A program made the position numbers and the translations under genes. Of a stretch of DNA of 64,000 nt, positions 44,450-56,529 are shown one piece after another. The first letter of the stretch is position 1, and the number at the start of each line of letters is the position of its first letter. Where the stretch lies: the NCBI GenBank assembly GCA_003290165.1, contig QNQO01000596.1:372001-436000 (forward strand). Reading direction: 5' to 3'. The notes beneath the pieces were generated by a model. It was not told the origin of the DNA and ran no database searches. It was given only the letters and a program-made list of their open reading frames with translations. Origin of the DNA: Berberis thunbergii. Taxonomy: Eukaryota > Streptophyta > Magnoliopsida > Ranunculales > Berberidaceae.

Positions 44450-44760
44450 GTAGCACCCCGTAATTTTTGTACTTACTGGATTTTTTTATATTTTTGTGTG
44501 ATTGTCTTCATTAAGTTATGGGCATATGTATGAGCTATTTGTTTGTCCATGTGATGTGTAGTTTGTTTATTTAAGAATTAATTTCCTACTTACCTTCTTC
44601 TACCGAATCTCGGGACGAGATTCTTTTGAGTTGTATATATTGTAATACCCGCCTAATTAAATAAATATAAAAATTTCTTATTTATTAATTGGGGCATATA
44701 TTGTAATCTCATTTATTGGGAAAAAGATTTGTTTTGTTTGCCATGACTAAATTGAATAAG

Positions 44761-44779
44761 GTGTGTGTGTGTGTGTGTT
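44761..44779. repeat. (GT)n microsatellite
   Basis: gtgtgtgtgtgtgtgtgtg inside the solo LTR. Confidence 0.95.
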
Positions 44780-45353
44780 TAGCCAAAAATTTGTAAACCC
44801 TAATGTTGATGGATTGTTACTCAATTGTATTTGAGCTTGGTTTTGGGCTTTTTATTTAACTAATGATTAGGGTTTTATTTTTTGAAAGAGGGTCGGTGCA
44901 TTCAAAAGTTCGGTGGGGGCAAATAGCCACCCACCATATTAAAAAAACCTTTTTTTCTTCCCCATTTTCTCCTTTTCCTTTTTCTTTTGTGCAACAGGAA
45001 GAGCAATCTTGCTCTTCCTCTTACCCTTTTCGGCGGCGATGAAGGCGAGAGAGATAAGAGGAAATGAAGAGATCATTACCGAGTTTGGATGCACTGAGTT
45101 GAGAAGATCTCCTTCGCTGGAGTGACGGGCGAGTGCGCTGACTGGATCGATGGGAGAGGGTAGACTTTGCAAGCAACAATGGGGGCAGTTGGGCTTGCAA
45201 TCTAGAAGTGGTGATGCTGGATCTGCAGAACTGAGTCGCTAGTACCGGATCAGCGGGTTTTCGCTTGGTTTCAAGCATGTCTACGACTGACTAAGGTCTA
45301 AGGTAGCTGGTGACAATGTTGGGGACAATGGCGGTGGTTGTGGTGGTGTTGAT

Positions 45354-46204
45354 CAATGTTATGCGAATCAGTCCAAATCGCGAATCAAATCGCCGATTTG
45401 ACTCGAATCGGTACACCATCGATTTGAATCACAGATTAAATTGTGATTCTCCCAAATCGGAGCAAATCGCCCCTGATTTAAGGAGTAAATCGCCAAATCA
45501 CGATTGTTACAAATCATCCGAGTGTTGTTGAAGATGAATACATACAAAAAATCAAGAAAAGATGGGGAATAACTGAGAAAAGAGGGGAAAAAACAGAAAC
45601 AAAAAGCTTCGATCCGCTGCTTCTGCTCAAATCTGAGAAAGATGGCTCGGTTGTGTGGGTTGAATCAATCTCTGCGTCTGTGGGTGGGTTGAATCGATCG
45701 ATCTCTGCGTCTGTGGGTGGGTTGATCTCTGCGTCTGTGGGTGTGGTTGATCTCTACGTCTGTGGGTGGGTTGATCTCTACGTCTGATCTCTGCGTCTGC
45801 GTCTGTAGGTGGGTTGATCTCTGTGTCTGTGCGGTTGTGTGGGTTGAATCGATTGGCTGTGTTGTGTGTGTTGTGTTGGCTGAATCGATTTATGTGTTGT
45901 GCGGTTGTGTGGGTTGAATCGATTTGTTTTTGTTTGTTTGTTTGTTTTTGTGTGTGTGTGTGTAAAGTGTGCGTGTGTGTGACCCTTAAATAATTTTATT
46001 ATTATTAATTATCATGCTTAAATCCTCAAAGATAATTAATATAATAGTGACAACCTTATTTTTCAGAGAGAGTTTTTGTCTATAAAGAGCCAATTCGACC
46101 CCCATTATATATATATATTATAATTAAAAAAATCTTACGATTTACGATTAAATCTAAATCTTACACGTTACGATTTACAATACGATTTACGATTCACTAA
46201 CATT
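45354..46204. mobile_element. Non-autonomous DNA element nested in the solo LTR
   Basis: Ends caatgttatgcgaatc and gattcactaacatt are inverted, followed on both sides by runs of aaatcg/cgattt. The 9-mer ggtgttgat is repeated exactly at 45345-45353 and 46205-46213, a Mutator-like target duplication (8 bp, hAT-like, cannot be excluded). No transposase frame. It holds a minisatellite at 45650-45960. Confidence 0.85.
45650..45960. repeat. Minisatellite of ctctgcgtctgtgggtgggttgat-type units
   Basis: Units of about 24-27 bp containing tgcgtctgtgggtgggttga recur about eight times, grading into gtgttgtg and gtttgttt runs and a (gt)n stretch. Confidence 0.85.
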
Positions 46205-48307
46205 GGTGTTGATACCGTTGAGATGGCGAGTCGCAGGCAAGACAATTTGGGATGCTTGCGATGGCTGCGCAATCCTTTGCGATTTTGGTGAGTTTTCTTC
46301 ACCTCCATCTCTTTTACTGTGAGTTTTTATTTCCTTCTTCATAATTACAATCAGATTTTTCAATGATTCTTTTACTAGGATTTGCTTTCACTGATGAATC
46401 GCACATGATTGATTTTCCAAGTTCGAAACTAGGGTTTCAAAATAGATAGTTAAAACTGTTTTGATCTTCTATTGTGCAATTTTGTTGTTTTAGGTAATTA
46501 CTTGACGATCTGAATCGAAGTTTTTATTGAATTGTTAGACGAATCAGTTTAGCCTAGGCGATGAATGCTTTTTGTAACTAAGAAGAGTATAGGAGGGATG
46601 GAGTTATAACTTGAAGTTCAAGTTCAAACAGTTGGAAATGTGATATGATAATGGATGCTGTAGTCCTATTTTGGATAGAGGAGATACTGAACTTGCTTAA
46701 GTAGCATTAGTGGAATCACATAAGAAATGCGGGAAGTGTCTTTAGGAATAGTGAAAATCTATCTAGGCTTATCAGTCTCGTTGGAATGATGTCCAAAATT
46801 ATTGATTAATGGGGTTCTTGTTGATGATCATAATGTTATTCATAGTTGTTTCATTTATCGAGCAACTTTATTAAGATGCTTGCGAGTCTGATTGATCAGT
46901 TTTGGTATGATATCTGATAATGATAGGCTTGATGAGGACTTGTAGAAGTTTTTGACGCTATTAAGACTGATTGATGGATTTCTTTTGGGTTTGATTAGTA
47001 GCGAAACTGGGTGCTCTTGATATCAGGTTGGGAACATTTCCTTGTACTGGCGAGATTGATCCCAATTGCATAACACAAAATAGAAGAAAATTTTCTAGTA
47101 ATAGTTATTGGTTGAAATTTAACTAAACACTTGTTTTAGCTTGAGTATTTGTATTTTTATGCGAATTGGTATGCATATTGTTTTTCATATGATGCAAAGA
47201 GATGAGATATGTGAATTGGCAATGTGTCAAATATTACTTGTTCCCCAAAAGAATGGTGGATACTATGGTTGATTTATTTATAGTTGACAAAGTGTCACCA
47301 TTAAAGAGTTTTGAGTGTTAGTTGATATTTTAATGCTCTTTTCCACAACTCCGAAGAAAAAAAAATGTGAAAAGAAAAGAAAATTTTGTATACAGACTTG
47401 CTTGTATACGTGTGATATAAATTTTGGGTATGCAGACTTGCTTGCATATCGGTGCACCGTTCCATGTGAGTTCGGTAGTACGTGTAGATTTAGGAAGAAT
47501 ACTTGCCAGTGATCGAACTTCGGATGAGATGACATGACACTCGAGGTGGCACCCGACTTGGGTCATGTACGCTTCGAGTGATTTCGATGGAAAGGGAGGC
47601 ATACTTGGGTGAGGTGTGTTCGGCACAAGGAGGATAGATGGATTGTGGAAAAGAAGCGAGATTTTTTTTTTGTGTATGTGAATGATTACCTTAAAGGAAG
47701 AAACTAAATGCTCATTCAACCATTGAATGATAACTACATGTCTTCCTAAAGGTAGAAAAATGTGTTTTGTTAATATTTCAATAATAGTCTAATATGATTA
47801 TGAATTGTATTGTTGTTGCATTTATGAGGATTGATAACTCATAAATTTTATTTATTAGTAATAAATAATGCATATTTATTTATTAGGATGATGACACCTT
47901 TGCCTCATTGAGGAACTACATGTTGGTGTAGTTGGTTATTGTTTTTGTTTAGTTTGATGTTATCACGTGTGGATTTATTGATTTTTTGGATGATGATTTC
48001 TCACACCAGCTTTATTGCTGACCTAAGTGAGCTTTTGCTTCTTGGGTACATTCCTTTTGGAATGTAGCCGATTAGCCTTTCAGGTTTAGAGATTTTGAGC
48101 TGCGTTACTGGAGTTCCGCTAGTGAGCTAGCCACGCCAGTCCTTTCCGGGTTAGATTTTTATTTATTTAAGTGACTAAATCATGTTTAGTTGTTGTTGCT
48201 ATCTGTTTCTGTTGTTATTGAATTTTCACGTTCTGAGTTTTGGGGGAAACGGATAATCCTACGTGGATTTTAGGATTTTCATTTTCTTTGAAAATTGGGG
48301 CGTTACA

Positions 48308-49372
48308 GTACTTGTCATCAAAAAGAAAGGGAACATCCTTAGCTAAGAGACTGGTCATAGGGCGTGCAATCTTCAAAAAAATTTTAATGAAGCGGCGATA
48401 AAATCCAGCATGCCTCAAGAAAGATCGCACATCTTTAACATATTTTGGAATCGGAAGAGATGAAATGACATCAATCTTAGCTTTGTCCACCTCAATGCTT
48501 TTTAGAGAGACAACGTGCCCAAGAACAATGCCCTGCTTCACCATGAAGTGACACTTTTCCCAATGTAAAACAAGACATTTTTCTTCGCAGCGCTCTAAGA
48601 CAAGTGATAGGTGATGTAGGCATTGGTAAAAAGATTAGCCGAATACTGAAAAATCATCCATAAATATCTCAAGAAATTTGTCTACCATATCACTGAATAT
48701 GCTAGACATGCATATTTGAGATGTTGCGGGTGCGTTGCGTAACCCAAAAGGCATGCAACGATAAGCGTAAGTACCAAAAGGACAAGTGAATGTAGTTTTC
48801 TCTTGATCCTCTTATGCAATAGGGATTTGATTGTATCCAGAATATCCATCTAAGAAACAATAGTAAGGATGACCTGCTAACCTCTCAAGCATCTGATCAA
48901 TAAAGGGAAGGGGAAAGTGATCCTTTCGAGTATTAGAGTTCAACTTACGATAATCAATGCATATTCTCCATCCCTTTTTCATTCTTTGTGGCACAAGTTC
49001 CTTGTTCTCATTTTCAACGACTGTAATTCCTGACTTCTTAGGAACCACATGGACTGGGCTAACCCATTGGCTATCAGAGATAACATAGATGATGTTTGCA
49101 TCCAGAAGTTTCAACACTTCTTCTTTTACGACATCTTTCAAAATGGGATTTAGACGTCGCTGGGGTTCTCTGGATGTTTTGGTTTCATCTTCCAAATAAA
49201 TATGATGCTCACAGACACTAGGGTTAACACCCTTGATGTCATGAATATTCCAAGCAATGGCTGACTTGTGAGCTTTAAGGACCTCCAACAACTTGTCACT
49301 GTGTTCCTCAGTAAGATCTGAGGCAATAATCACTGGATAACTCTCCGCAGGACCGAGAAATGCATATGTCAA
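48308..49372 (-). pseudogene. Reverse transcriptase of the Athila-like element
   Basis: 48812-49372 contains the N-terminal part: AWNIHDIKGVNPSVCEHHIY, then WVSPVHVVPKKSG, WRICIDYRKLN and YCFLDGYSGYNQIPIA. A stop follows at about 48812. The next stretch, read in the same frame, has a FMDDFSVFG catalytic motif (two Asp present) near 48650, another stop, then GIVLGHVVSLKSIEVDKAK (48215-48544). The frame ends at the solo LTR. The RT would copy element RNA to DNA; two stops show decay. Confidence 0.85.
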
Positions 49373-49829
49373 TTCATTTGGTAAATGCTTAAGTTCTAGT
49401 AATTTCTGAGTGCTTGTGGATTAGTCACTATCTTGTGACTGTTTTCTAAAGGAAGAAGATGAATACAACTTTTTCTCATATTGATAACGTGATAATGGCT
49501 CGGATTTAGGTATATGCATTATGGGCACATTATCCAACATATTGTTGACCTATTTAATAGCCTCGTCCATATCTAGGTTCATACAAAAGTGTGAGAGACA
49601 ACGAAGCAATACGTCATCTGGTGACGATTGAGCCATAGACTCAAAAGATCGAATAATACACACTTCTTCTTCTTCTTCTTCCACAATCATATCGAGACCA
49701 TCTCTCCTTTGCAAGGCCTTAAAAATATTTAATTCAGCTTTAAGGTTCCTAAAAGAAACAGACATGCTACCGCTTCTACAGTTGATGTTATCCTTCGCAG
49801 TTGCTAAGAAGGGTCGCCCTAAAATGACA

Positions 49830-50045
49830 CTAATTTGGGCTCGGGCTAGTGTCTAAGATGATAAAATCAACTGGATAATAGAAATCTGCAACTTGAACAA
49901 TCACATTCAAAACTATTCCTCTAGGGTATCGTTTTGACTCATCTGCTAGCTGAAGATCTACCTTTGTTGGTTGCATCTCCTTTAACCTAAGTTCTAAATA
50001 TATATGATAAGGTAAGAGATTCACGCTCATTCCTAAGTCAATCAA
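49830..50045 (-). pseudogene. Aspartic protease of the Athila-like element
   Basis: The frame starts MIDLGMSVNLLPYHIYLELR, an Athila protease active-site stretch in which D-L-G-A-S has become D-L-G-M-S, then VDLQLADESKRYPRGIVLNV and VDFIILDT. A frame break separates it from the connector at 49550-49765 that leads to RT. Processing protease of the polyprotein, probably dead. Confidence 0.75.
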
Positions 50046-50113
50046 GGCACGAATTTCAAAATCTTTTTCGATGAAACATTTTACAGTAGGGGTTCCTGGA
50101 TCCCTATACTTAA

Positions 50114-52099
50114 TTACTCCAGTTTGTTGAATAAGCGATGTAACATCGCTTGCAAGGCATGCAGTCTCATGTACATTCGTTTTCTACACATGTCCATGAA
50201 ATTTTTTGCATAGACTGGTACTTGTTGGATAGCAGACAAAAGAGGGATGTTGATGTGTACTCCTTTAAAAATCTCTAGTATTTCTTGAAATTGCTTATCT
50301 TTTTTGTTACCTAAAAGGGCTTTGGGAAAAGGTGCCTTAGGTATATACTTTCTTGGTTCCACGGGAAGCTGAGAGGGTGAGTTTAAACTAGTTTGAGAAG
50401 AATCTTTAGCGTTTTCAATTAGTTTAGGAACATTCTCTTTGGAAATTACATCAATTTTCTTGGGTTGTTCTATGTCATTATCAATTGCTCGGCCAGAACG
50501 AAGAGTGGTGACAACTTTAACTTCTCCCTGTGAATCAACATTACTACCAATTTCATTGACATGGGCTTGGGGAACACCTTTTGGATTAGGGATGGGCTGA
50601 CTGGGGAATGTTCCTTTTTCCCTTCCCATGCTCAATTATTGCAACTGTTGTTGAACCTGGTGGATGGCTTGAGAATTAGCAGCATTAGTTGTCAGTAATT
50701 GGTGCATCATATCCTCCAATGATGGTTATGAAGGTGGTAAAGGAGCAACATATTGATTTTGAGGTACAAAGTCTCAAAAGTTGCTAAGTTGAGGTTGACC
50801 ATAAGAATTATGAGGGATAGGTACCATAGGAAGGTTCACAGGCTAATTTTTCCAGAATGAAAGAGGTTGTCCATGTGGTGGATATTGACTCTATTGGAAC
50901 TGGTTAGATTGAGGTCCATATTGAACCTGTCTGGGATAAGTGCGTGAGTTGTGGGCTTGTCCACTAGGCTGCCTAGGGTGTTGAAACCCAGGAGGATTCC
51001 CTGAACTTCTGGGTGGTTGTTCATAAAAGTCACAACCATAAGTAAGGTTAGGGTGATGTCGATTTGTAGATGTGTATGTTTGACCGAATGTGTTTGATTT
51101 ACGTTCACTATTAAATACACACACCTCCTCTTGAGGTTCATTGCCACCTAAAGTTAAAGGGCAATCAGAATCTATATGATCTCTTTTGAGGCAAAAGGTA
51201 CAAGGTTTATAAGTTTGTTCTCTAGCTTCGGAGGTAGACTTTGTGACAATAGATTTCATTTCCTTAGCAAAGTCCTTTAGGAATGTTTTGATGTTTGGTT
51301 TGGGATCTTCTTTTGGTACAAATAGACGTGATTTTCTAGAAGAACTAGGTTTCAACTCTCTATGGGCAGTCCATTGTCGAGAATCATCAGCAAGTTCACT
51401 TAGAAAGGTATAAGCATCAGTACCAATTTTACGCATGAATTTCCCTTGATGCATGGATTCAATCATTTTTCTAGATTCGACAATCAATCCATTATAGAAA
51501 TTCTGCACTAGCACTCGTTTTTCAAAGCCATGATGTGGGCACTTGATGAGTAAATCTTGAAAGCGGTCCCATGCTTCATAAAAAAGTTCATAATGTGTTT
51601 GAGTAAACTCCTCAATTTCTCTTCTAATTTCTAAGGCCTTTCTCATGGGGAAGTATTTCGCTAGAAACTTTCTAACTAAATTCTCCCACGATTTAATGGA
51701 ACTGGCAGGGAGGGAATTTAGCCATGAAGTGGCCCAATCATCAAGAGAGAAAGGAAACAAGCGAAGTTTGACATTTTCTTCATCTATGCTTTGGTTCTTA
51801 AAAGTACTTTAAACTTCAATAAACTTTCCAAGATGGACATATGGGCTTTCTCGATCATGCCCATGAAACTTCAGCAACATATTAATAATAGCCGGTCTAA
51901 TCTCAAATTGAGTTGTAGTGATAGGGGGCAGCACAATACATCCATGCACATTAGCAGCAAAGGGAACATTATATTCAAAAATTGGACATTCTTCCATTTC
52001 AGTGTTGATTGGAGAGTGAGGGGAGGTAGGTGGAGATGAGTGTCGTGAAGAAGCAAAAAGTGGATTAAGGTGGCTAGAAAACTTTTGGATACGAACCAA
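50114..52099 (-). pseudogene. gag of the Athila-like element
   Basis: The N-terminal part (51809-52099) contains INTEMEECPIFEYNVPFAAN and IRPAIINMLLKFHG. The capsid (50891-51760) begins MFPFSLDDWATSWLNSLPAS and has the zinc-finger-like CTFCLKRDHIDSDCPL. The C-terminal linker to protease (50114-50635) has SMGREKGTFPSQPIPNPKG and PRKYIPKAPFPKAL. Breaks occur near 51790 and 50640-50890. Athila-type order is complete, but the frame is not. Confidence 0.85.
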
Positions 52100-53806
52100 A
52101 CGCTTGTTGGGTCGTTATCAAACTTTCATAAAAGGAAAAAAAATGGATTGGAAAGATGATAGTGACAAAGCACAAGATCAAGTATCCCTAGACGATTGCT
52201 AAAAAGACATACACAAGCTAGCAACGATTACTTATGAACCACACAAATGCCAAATCTAAGCAAACAACGTTTTAATGGGATTTTATATTGTTAATTTGTG
52301 AGGGACAAGATTGATTGAAACCAGTTAGCGTTACACTGTTATCTATTATTTCCTGATTAGATAGGGTGCTAACATATGATCCTAAAGCTTGTATCCAATA
52401 GTACAAAGTCCAAAATCAGAAGGTCAGAGTTACGCTTGCAAGAAGCCGAATTATTGCACAAGTACAGGAGATCACGTGGTCTAATTAAGAACTGTACTTG
52501 TGCTACCACTCTGTAGACCGATTGATATGAGAACAATGTGTGTCAAATACGTGCTTAGGGTGTGTGTTCCTAGCCAAAACTGTTAGTTACACCACGTCCT
52601 TCTATGGTCTACAGCTTACTAATGACTTGGCGTACCAGGTAAGTTATCCATGTGGCAGTGGCCTCTCAGAGTTCATTGAATGATTAAACCCAACGTCATG
52701 TTTTGCTTTAGTCAACACAAAATTTAGCAGAATAACCTAGGTTTTAGTTGTCCTATGAACACCGTCCTAGTTAGCTCTAATCTTAGTTGATTTTATTATG
52801 TGCCTTGGTTTCACACAGCTAGAGTAACGAGGTGGGTGATGAAATCCCACCAGTTTCAAAAACAGGGCTAGGTCTGCCCTCTTTGTTTATGGTAGTTTAT
52901 TAACCACGCAGTTCGTTAAGATGCAGAAACACCAAGCAATGTCCAATCGATTTTCACTCAGCACCCAAGCCACTAAAACAATGTGTCTGAAAGAGATACT
53001 TAGTAACTTGTGAGCTTGGACACAAGGTCTCCACCGTGGGAGTAGAGAGGAGTGTTATTTAAGAGCTACTCCTCCTAGATTCAAACAATTGCTCTCTCCC
53101 CCACAACACCACTGGTTGTCCACTACAAAAAAAAATTAGCCCTTTTTCAAAGAATTTTTTTTTATATTTTATTTCTGACTTCAATTGCTATCTAAATAAA
53201 TAAACACACAATCAAACAATTACACATGCAAAGATGTTTAATGGTCTTGGTCAAGAAGTTAGAATTTTTTTTTTTTTAGTTTTTTGGTTATTTTATTTTA
53301 TTTTATGAAAGTGAATTAAATCTAACCTAAAACTAACAATCAACCTAATGCTAAAATACTGTCTAACTATTACAAGTTGCACTCGACCATTCGAGACATA
53401 TTAAAAAGAAGTAAAAAAAGAATAAACTCTCTTCCTCACTAAAAACTACAAAAAAAAAGGTCTTCAAGCAAGTCTTATGCAATTTCGCAGCTTTATCACC
53501 AACTTTTCCAAACGAATTTGTTCAACAGGCAACCGACGTCAAAAAAATCTTAAACAATTATGGAAATTCAGGGGAGTATCAAGAAATTTTCTGTAAAAAT
53601 GGCACGTTAAACGGACAATGTTTGAGCCGTCTGCTGCTGTGTTGTTGCCGTTATATGCTGAAAATTACTCAAAAAAAAAGCATAAAGATGACACAAAATA
53701 ATAAATAAATAAATAAATAGAGAAAAGGGAAAAAAATTAAAGAAATTAAAAATCTTCTCTATTGTCTCCAAAGTTGTATCTTCAATAATGTCTTCCTTCA
53801 CCAAGT
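52100..53806 (-). other. Long 5' leader of the Athila-like element
   Basis: Non-coding between primer site and gag, as in other Athila elements. No ORF of note. T- and A-rich tracts at 53140-53320. Confidence 0.55.
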
Positions 53807-53823
53807 GATGTGCAACGACGCCA
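53807..53823 (-). other. Primer binding site of the Athila-like element
   Basis: The minus strand reads tggcgtcgttgcacatc six bases after the LTR end (ggcatca). It resembles the tRNA-Asp-type TGGCGCCGTTGC primer site with one change. Confidence 0.65.
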
Positions 53824-54258
53824 TTTGATTGATGCCAAAAACCAACATTAATGTCGTTGCATGATTTTTGACATCATTCAAAGACATATAATTTGTTTCT
53901 TATTTATTTATTTATTTTCTTCTTCCTTCAACTTGCAATACAATTCAACAATATATAGTGAAAGTAGGGGTTATCGTCTACTTCACGTGGATTAGAAGAC
54001 AATATTTGATTTTCAACTTAAAGAATAAAGAGCATAGCAAAATAATGGATAGTGAAAATAAGTATTAAACTAAAAGTTAAAGAACAAAGATAAAATTATC
54101 CCTTCTTCAATGAAATTTAAACTGTAGTATATGCATTTTTCTCCCAAGTAAAAATATAAACCCAAGAGCTACAACTAAAAATCTCTGTAAAGAAAAATAT
54201 CAAAGAAAAAATACTATCAAAGAAAAAAAACTATCCCTTATGAACTTCATGTATGGGG

Positions 54259-54267
54259 TTTTTATAG
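54259..54267 (-). promoter_or_regulatory. TATA box in the Athila-like 5' LTR
   Basis: The minus strand reads ctataaaaa, about 430 bp from the inner LTR border, in the element's direction. Confidence 0.55.
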
Positions 54268-54277
54268 GTAAAAAGGG

Positions 54278-54415
54278 TTTGAGTGAAACAAGGAAACACG
54301 GTTTGAGTTAAATAGTGAAACATGGTTGAATGAAACAAGGAATGGTTGAGTGAAATAAGGAAACATGGTTTGAGTGAAACAAGGAATGGTGTTGGAGTTC
54401 AATAAGGAAACATGT
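54278..54415. repeat. Minisatellite in the Athila-like LTR
   Basis: Units around gtttgagtgaaacaaggaa (22-25 bp) repeat about six times, just upstream of the TATA box in the minus direction. The 3' LTR is too short to show whether it shares them. Confidence 0.85.
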
Positions 54416-54752
54416 CTTGTAGAGATTTTTTTATAATAAAGTTGGCTATGTGGACGTCCAAATCTTCATATTGATTTTCTTGAGACCGTAGTTGTTGTTG
54501 CTTTGTGGGTTTGACTTCATAAGTCTTGAGATTGAAATTCTTTAATCCTGATGAATGCATTCGAATTCCCATTGGGCCTTCTAGTCGATGAATTTAGCCT
54601 TATTGTGTCAATTTATGCATAATTTGAGAATTGTACTTGAATTCCTACAAAATGCACAAAATACACGTAATGAAATATTTTTATTTGATAGTTGGAATTA
54701 ACAATTGTATATTTAGGAGTGTAAAATCAATGTTTTGGGTGCTTATTAGACA

Positions 54753-56529
54753 CCACCTTACCATTCAACTAATTGCCTTTGCCTAAGACTAGACAAGGTT
54801 TGAAAATGTATTTGTAATATGTTAAAATAATATAAAAATATACAATAAAATTACAATCGTATATCAAGTTATTGAGATTAGATCTATGTTTTGTAAAAAA
54901 AAATCTTTTCAATGACGATGACTATTATCAAAGGATAAGAATATTGAAGTCAACTCATGAAGACAAATAAAAGCTATGAAGATATGAGAAGCCAAAAATA
55001 GTTTGTGGATCGCCAAATTCAAATGAAGTGTCAAAAGCTATTTGGAGAGAAAATAAGTATGAACCAAACTTCAACGTTTAAATTTGAATTTTCTCCCATT
55101 TGAGAATGGATATTCCATTGAATATTCTCTCTTTAGACAAAGGAAAAGCTTTTGTTTTAGAAAAGTTGTTCGAGGCAGGAAAAATCGACTTCACCCCTTG
55201 ACATGTCATTTCAATATAGAGTCATTATGACAAAATATGTCATTCTGATTCTAGCCAATCTGAAAAGCAGTGGCGGAGATAGTGAAGCCGACTTCACTGT
55301 CTACACATTGATTCTATAAATAGGAATTGGGATCCATCTCTTTGGATCACATATCTCAAGATATCATCATCTCTCAAATCTTTCTAAAAAACCTCTCTAG
55401 ATAAATTTTTTTTTTAGTAAAATCATCATTCTATCCATTCTTAAGCCTTCCCTTTGAGAGAGTGAGATATCCTTGTCGTTTTAGGAAGAAAGTATGACTC
55501 TCTTCACGAGCTATTTAGCTATCAAAAGAAAATAGAAAAGAGAATGGAAGAAGAAGAGTTGAAGAGCGTTTATATTAATATATGCCTCATTTGAAGAGTT
55601 GTTGAACCTTCAACCACTTCACCTCGTGCCTGAGTGAAGCTTCCATCTTCCATTGAGTGAGGTAGTGAATGTAAAAGAGCTTTTAAGCGTCTTTATCTGA
55701 CAAACGAGTGTCATTAGAAGAGAAAAAAAAACTCTTTGAGTGTTAGCTTTGCCTAAATTCACATTCACCTCATGTGGGTTCTTCAATCCATGGAGTGATC
55801 GAATTATTACGAGTAAGTGTCACACGAGATCCCAAACATGTGGTAAGACTTGGTTGTGTTGCATTCCATGATAGTGTGATCCTTGGCCATTTGATAAGTC
55901 TCGTGGAATACTAACATAAACCAAAGTGGTATCTCAGCAATCCCAAACACACTTCCATAAGACCTAGTTGTGTTGCATCCCACATGACCGCCAAGACATT
56001 GAGTAAGACTTGGGGAACCAACACTTGGTTCATGTCAGTAAGTCTCATATGAACGCGACGATTGGACCTTGTGAGGTTGTAGAAAGTTAATTGAACATGA
56101 GCTTTTTGATCAGGTAATGAAGACTTGAAGCTTGTGATCCATTTCCACCGAGGAAGTAACTGGTCAAAGCTAATTAAATTTTAGCTTAGGTGAACCTCGT
56201 TATATTGGTGCTCTTTGTATGTTTTTTTTGCTCCCGATGACTATATTTATGTTTCTTTGTATGTTCAACTTACCTGCTTAGCATTTCTTTTGGGAATTTT
56301 GTAAAAAGATTTTTATTGGGTGTTCATTTTCAAGTTAGTCAATTAAACTTGTAAACCTTGTAATATGGACTTAACTTAAGACACGCCATAAACTTTCAAT
56401 AAGTTTATGAGAAGAACTTCGAAGTTGAATACTTTTGCATTAATTTCAAAACAAATTTGAATTTCGAAAGTGACTATTCAACCCATCTAGGTGAGATTAG
56501 CCTAGTGCCAGTGCGTTTTTTGTGAGTAT
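54753..56529. other. Non-coding interval, possibly an old LTR
   Basis: No coding frame. A good TATA sequence, ctataaatag at 55315-55324, followed by a C/T-rich leader-like stretch and repeated phrases (aagacttggttgtgttgcat, near 55846 and 55965) recalls a plant LTR, possibly copia type. No matching second LTR or target duplication was found, so this stays open. Confidence 0.35.

Larger units (their letters stand above)
44450..48307 (+). mobile_element. Solo LTR of the TGTAACACCCC family (copy C), inserted in the Athila-like element
   Basis: It begins tgtagcaccccgtaattttt and ends aattggggcgttaca. Flanking 5-mers gcact (44445-44449) and gtact (48308-48312) form a target duplication with one change. 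Removing the LTR and one copy rejoins the Athila reading frame across the RT-RNase H junction. No internal gag-pol, so it is a solo LTR; about 3.0 kb without the nested element at 45354-46204. Strong similarity to copy B (right third) and to the 5' LTR of the element at 56530 (47330-47650 versus 58935-59260). Confidence 0.9.
42380..54752 (-). mobile_element. Athila-like Ty3/gypsy element, degenerate, with nested insertion
   Basis: The minus strand reads LTR (53830-~54752), primer site, long leader, gag, protease, RT, RNase H, integrase and a partial 3' LTR (42380-42619). The order gag-protease-RT-RNase H-integrase and the gag/protease motifs are Athila-type. No envelope-like ORF is left between integrase and 3' LTR (only about 130 bp). 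A solo LTR (44450-48307) interrupts the RT-RNase H connection. Several stops show it is inactive. Confidence 0.85.
53830..54752 (-). mobile_element. 5' LTR of the Athila-like element
   Basis: The inner border is fixed by the primer site and similarity to 42380-42619. The outer border is inferred from ...ttattagacacca near 54750 (minus strand start TGGTGTCTAATAA). The expected target copy of the left flank (ctgat) was not found. A TATA box lies at 54259-54267. Confidence 0.65.

Noticed and set aside
44939..45278. Lys-rich and Arg-rich minus-strand ORFs in the solo LTR
   Set aside because: They are in the C/T-rich leader of the LTR and are not conserved in copies A, B or D.
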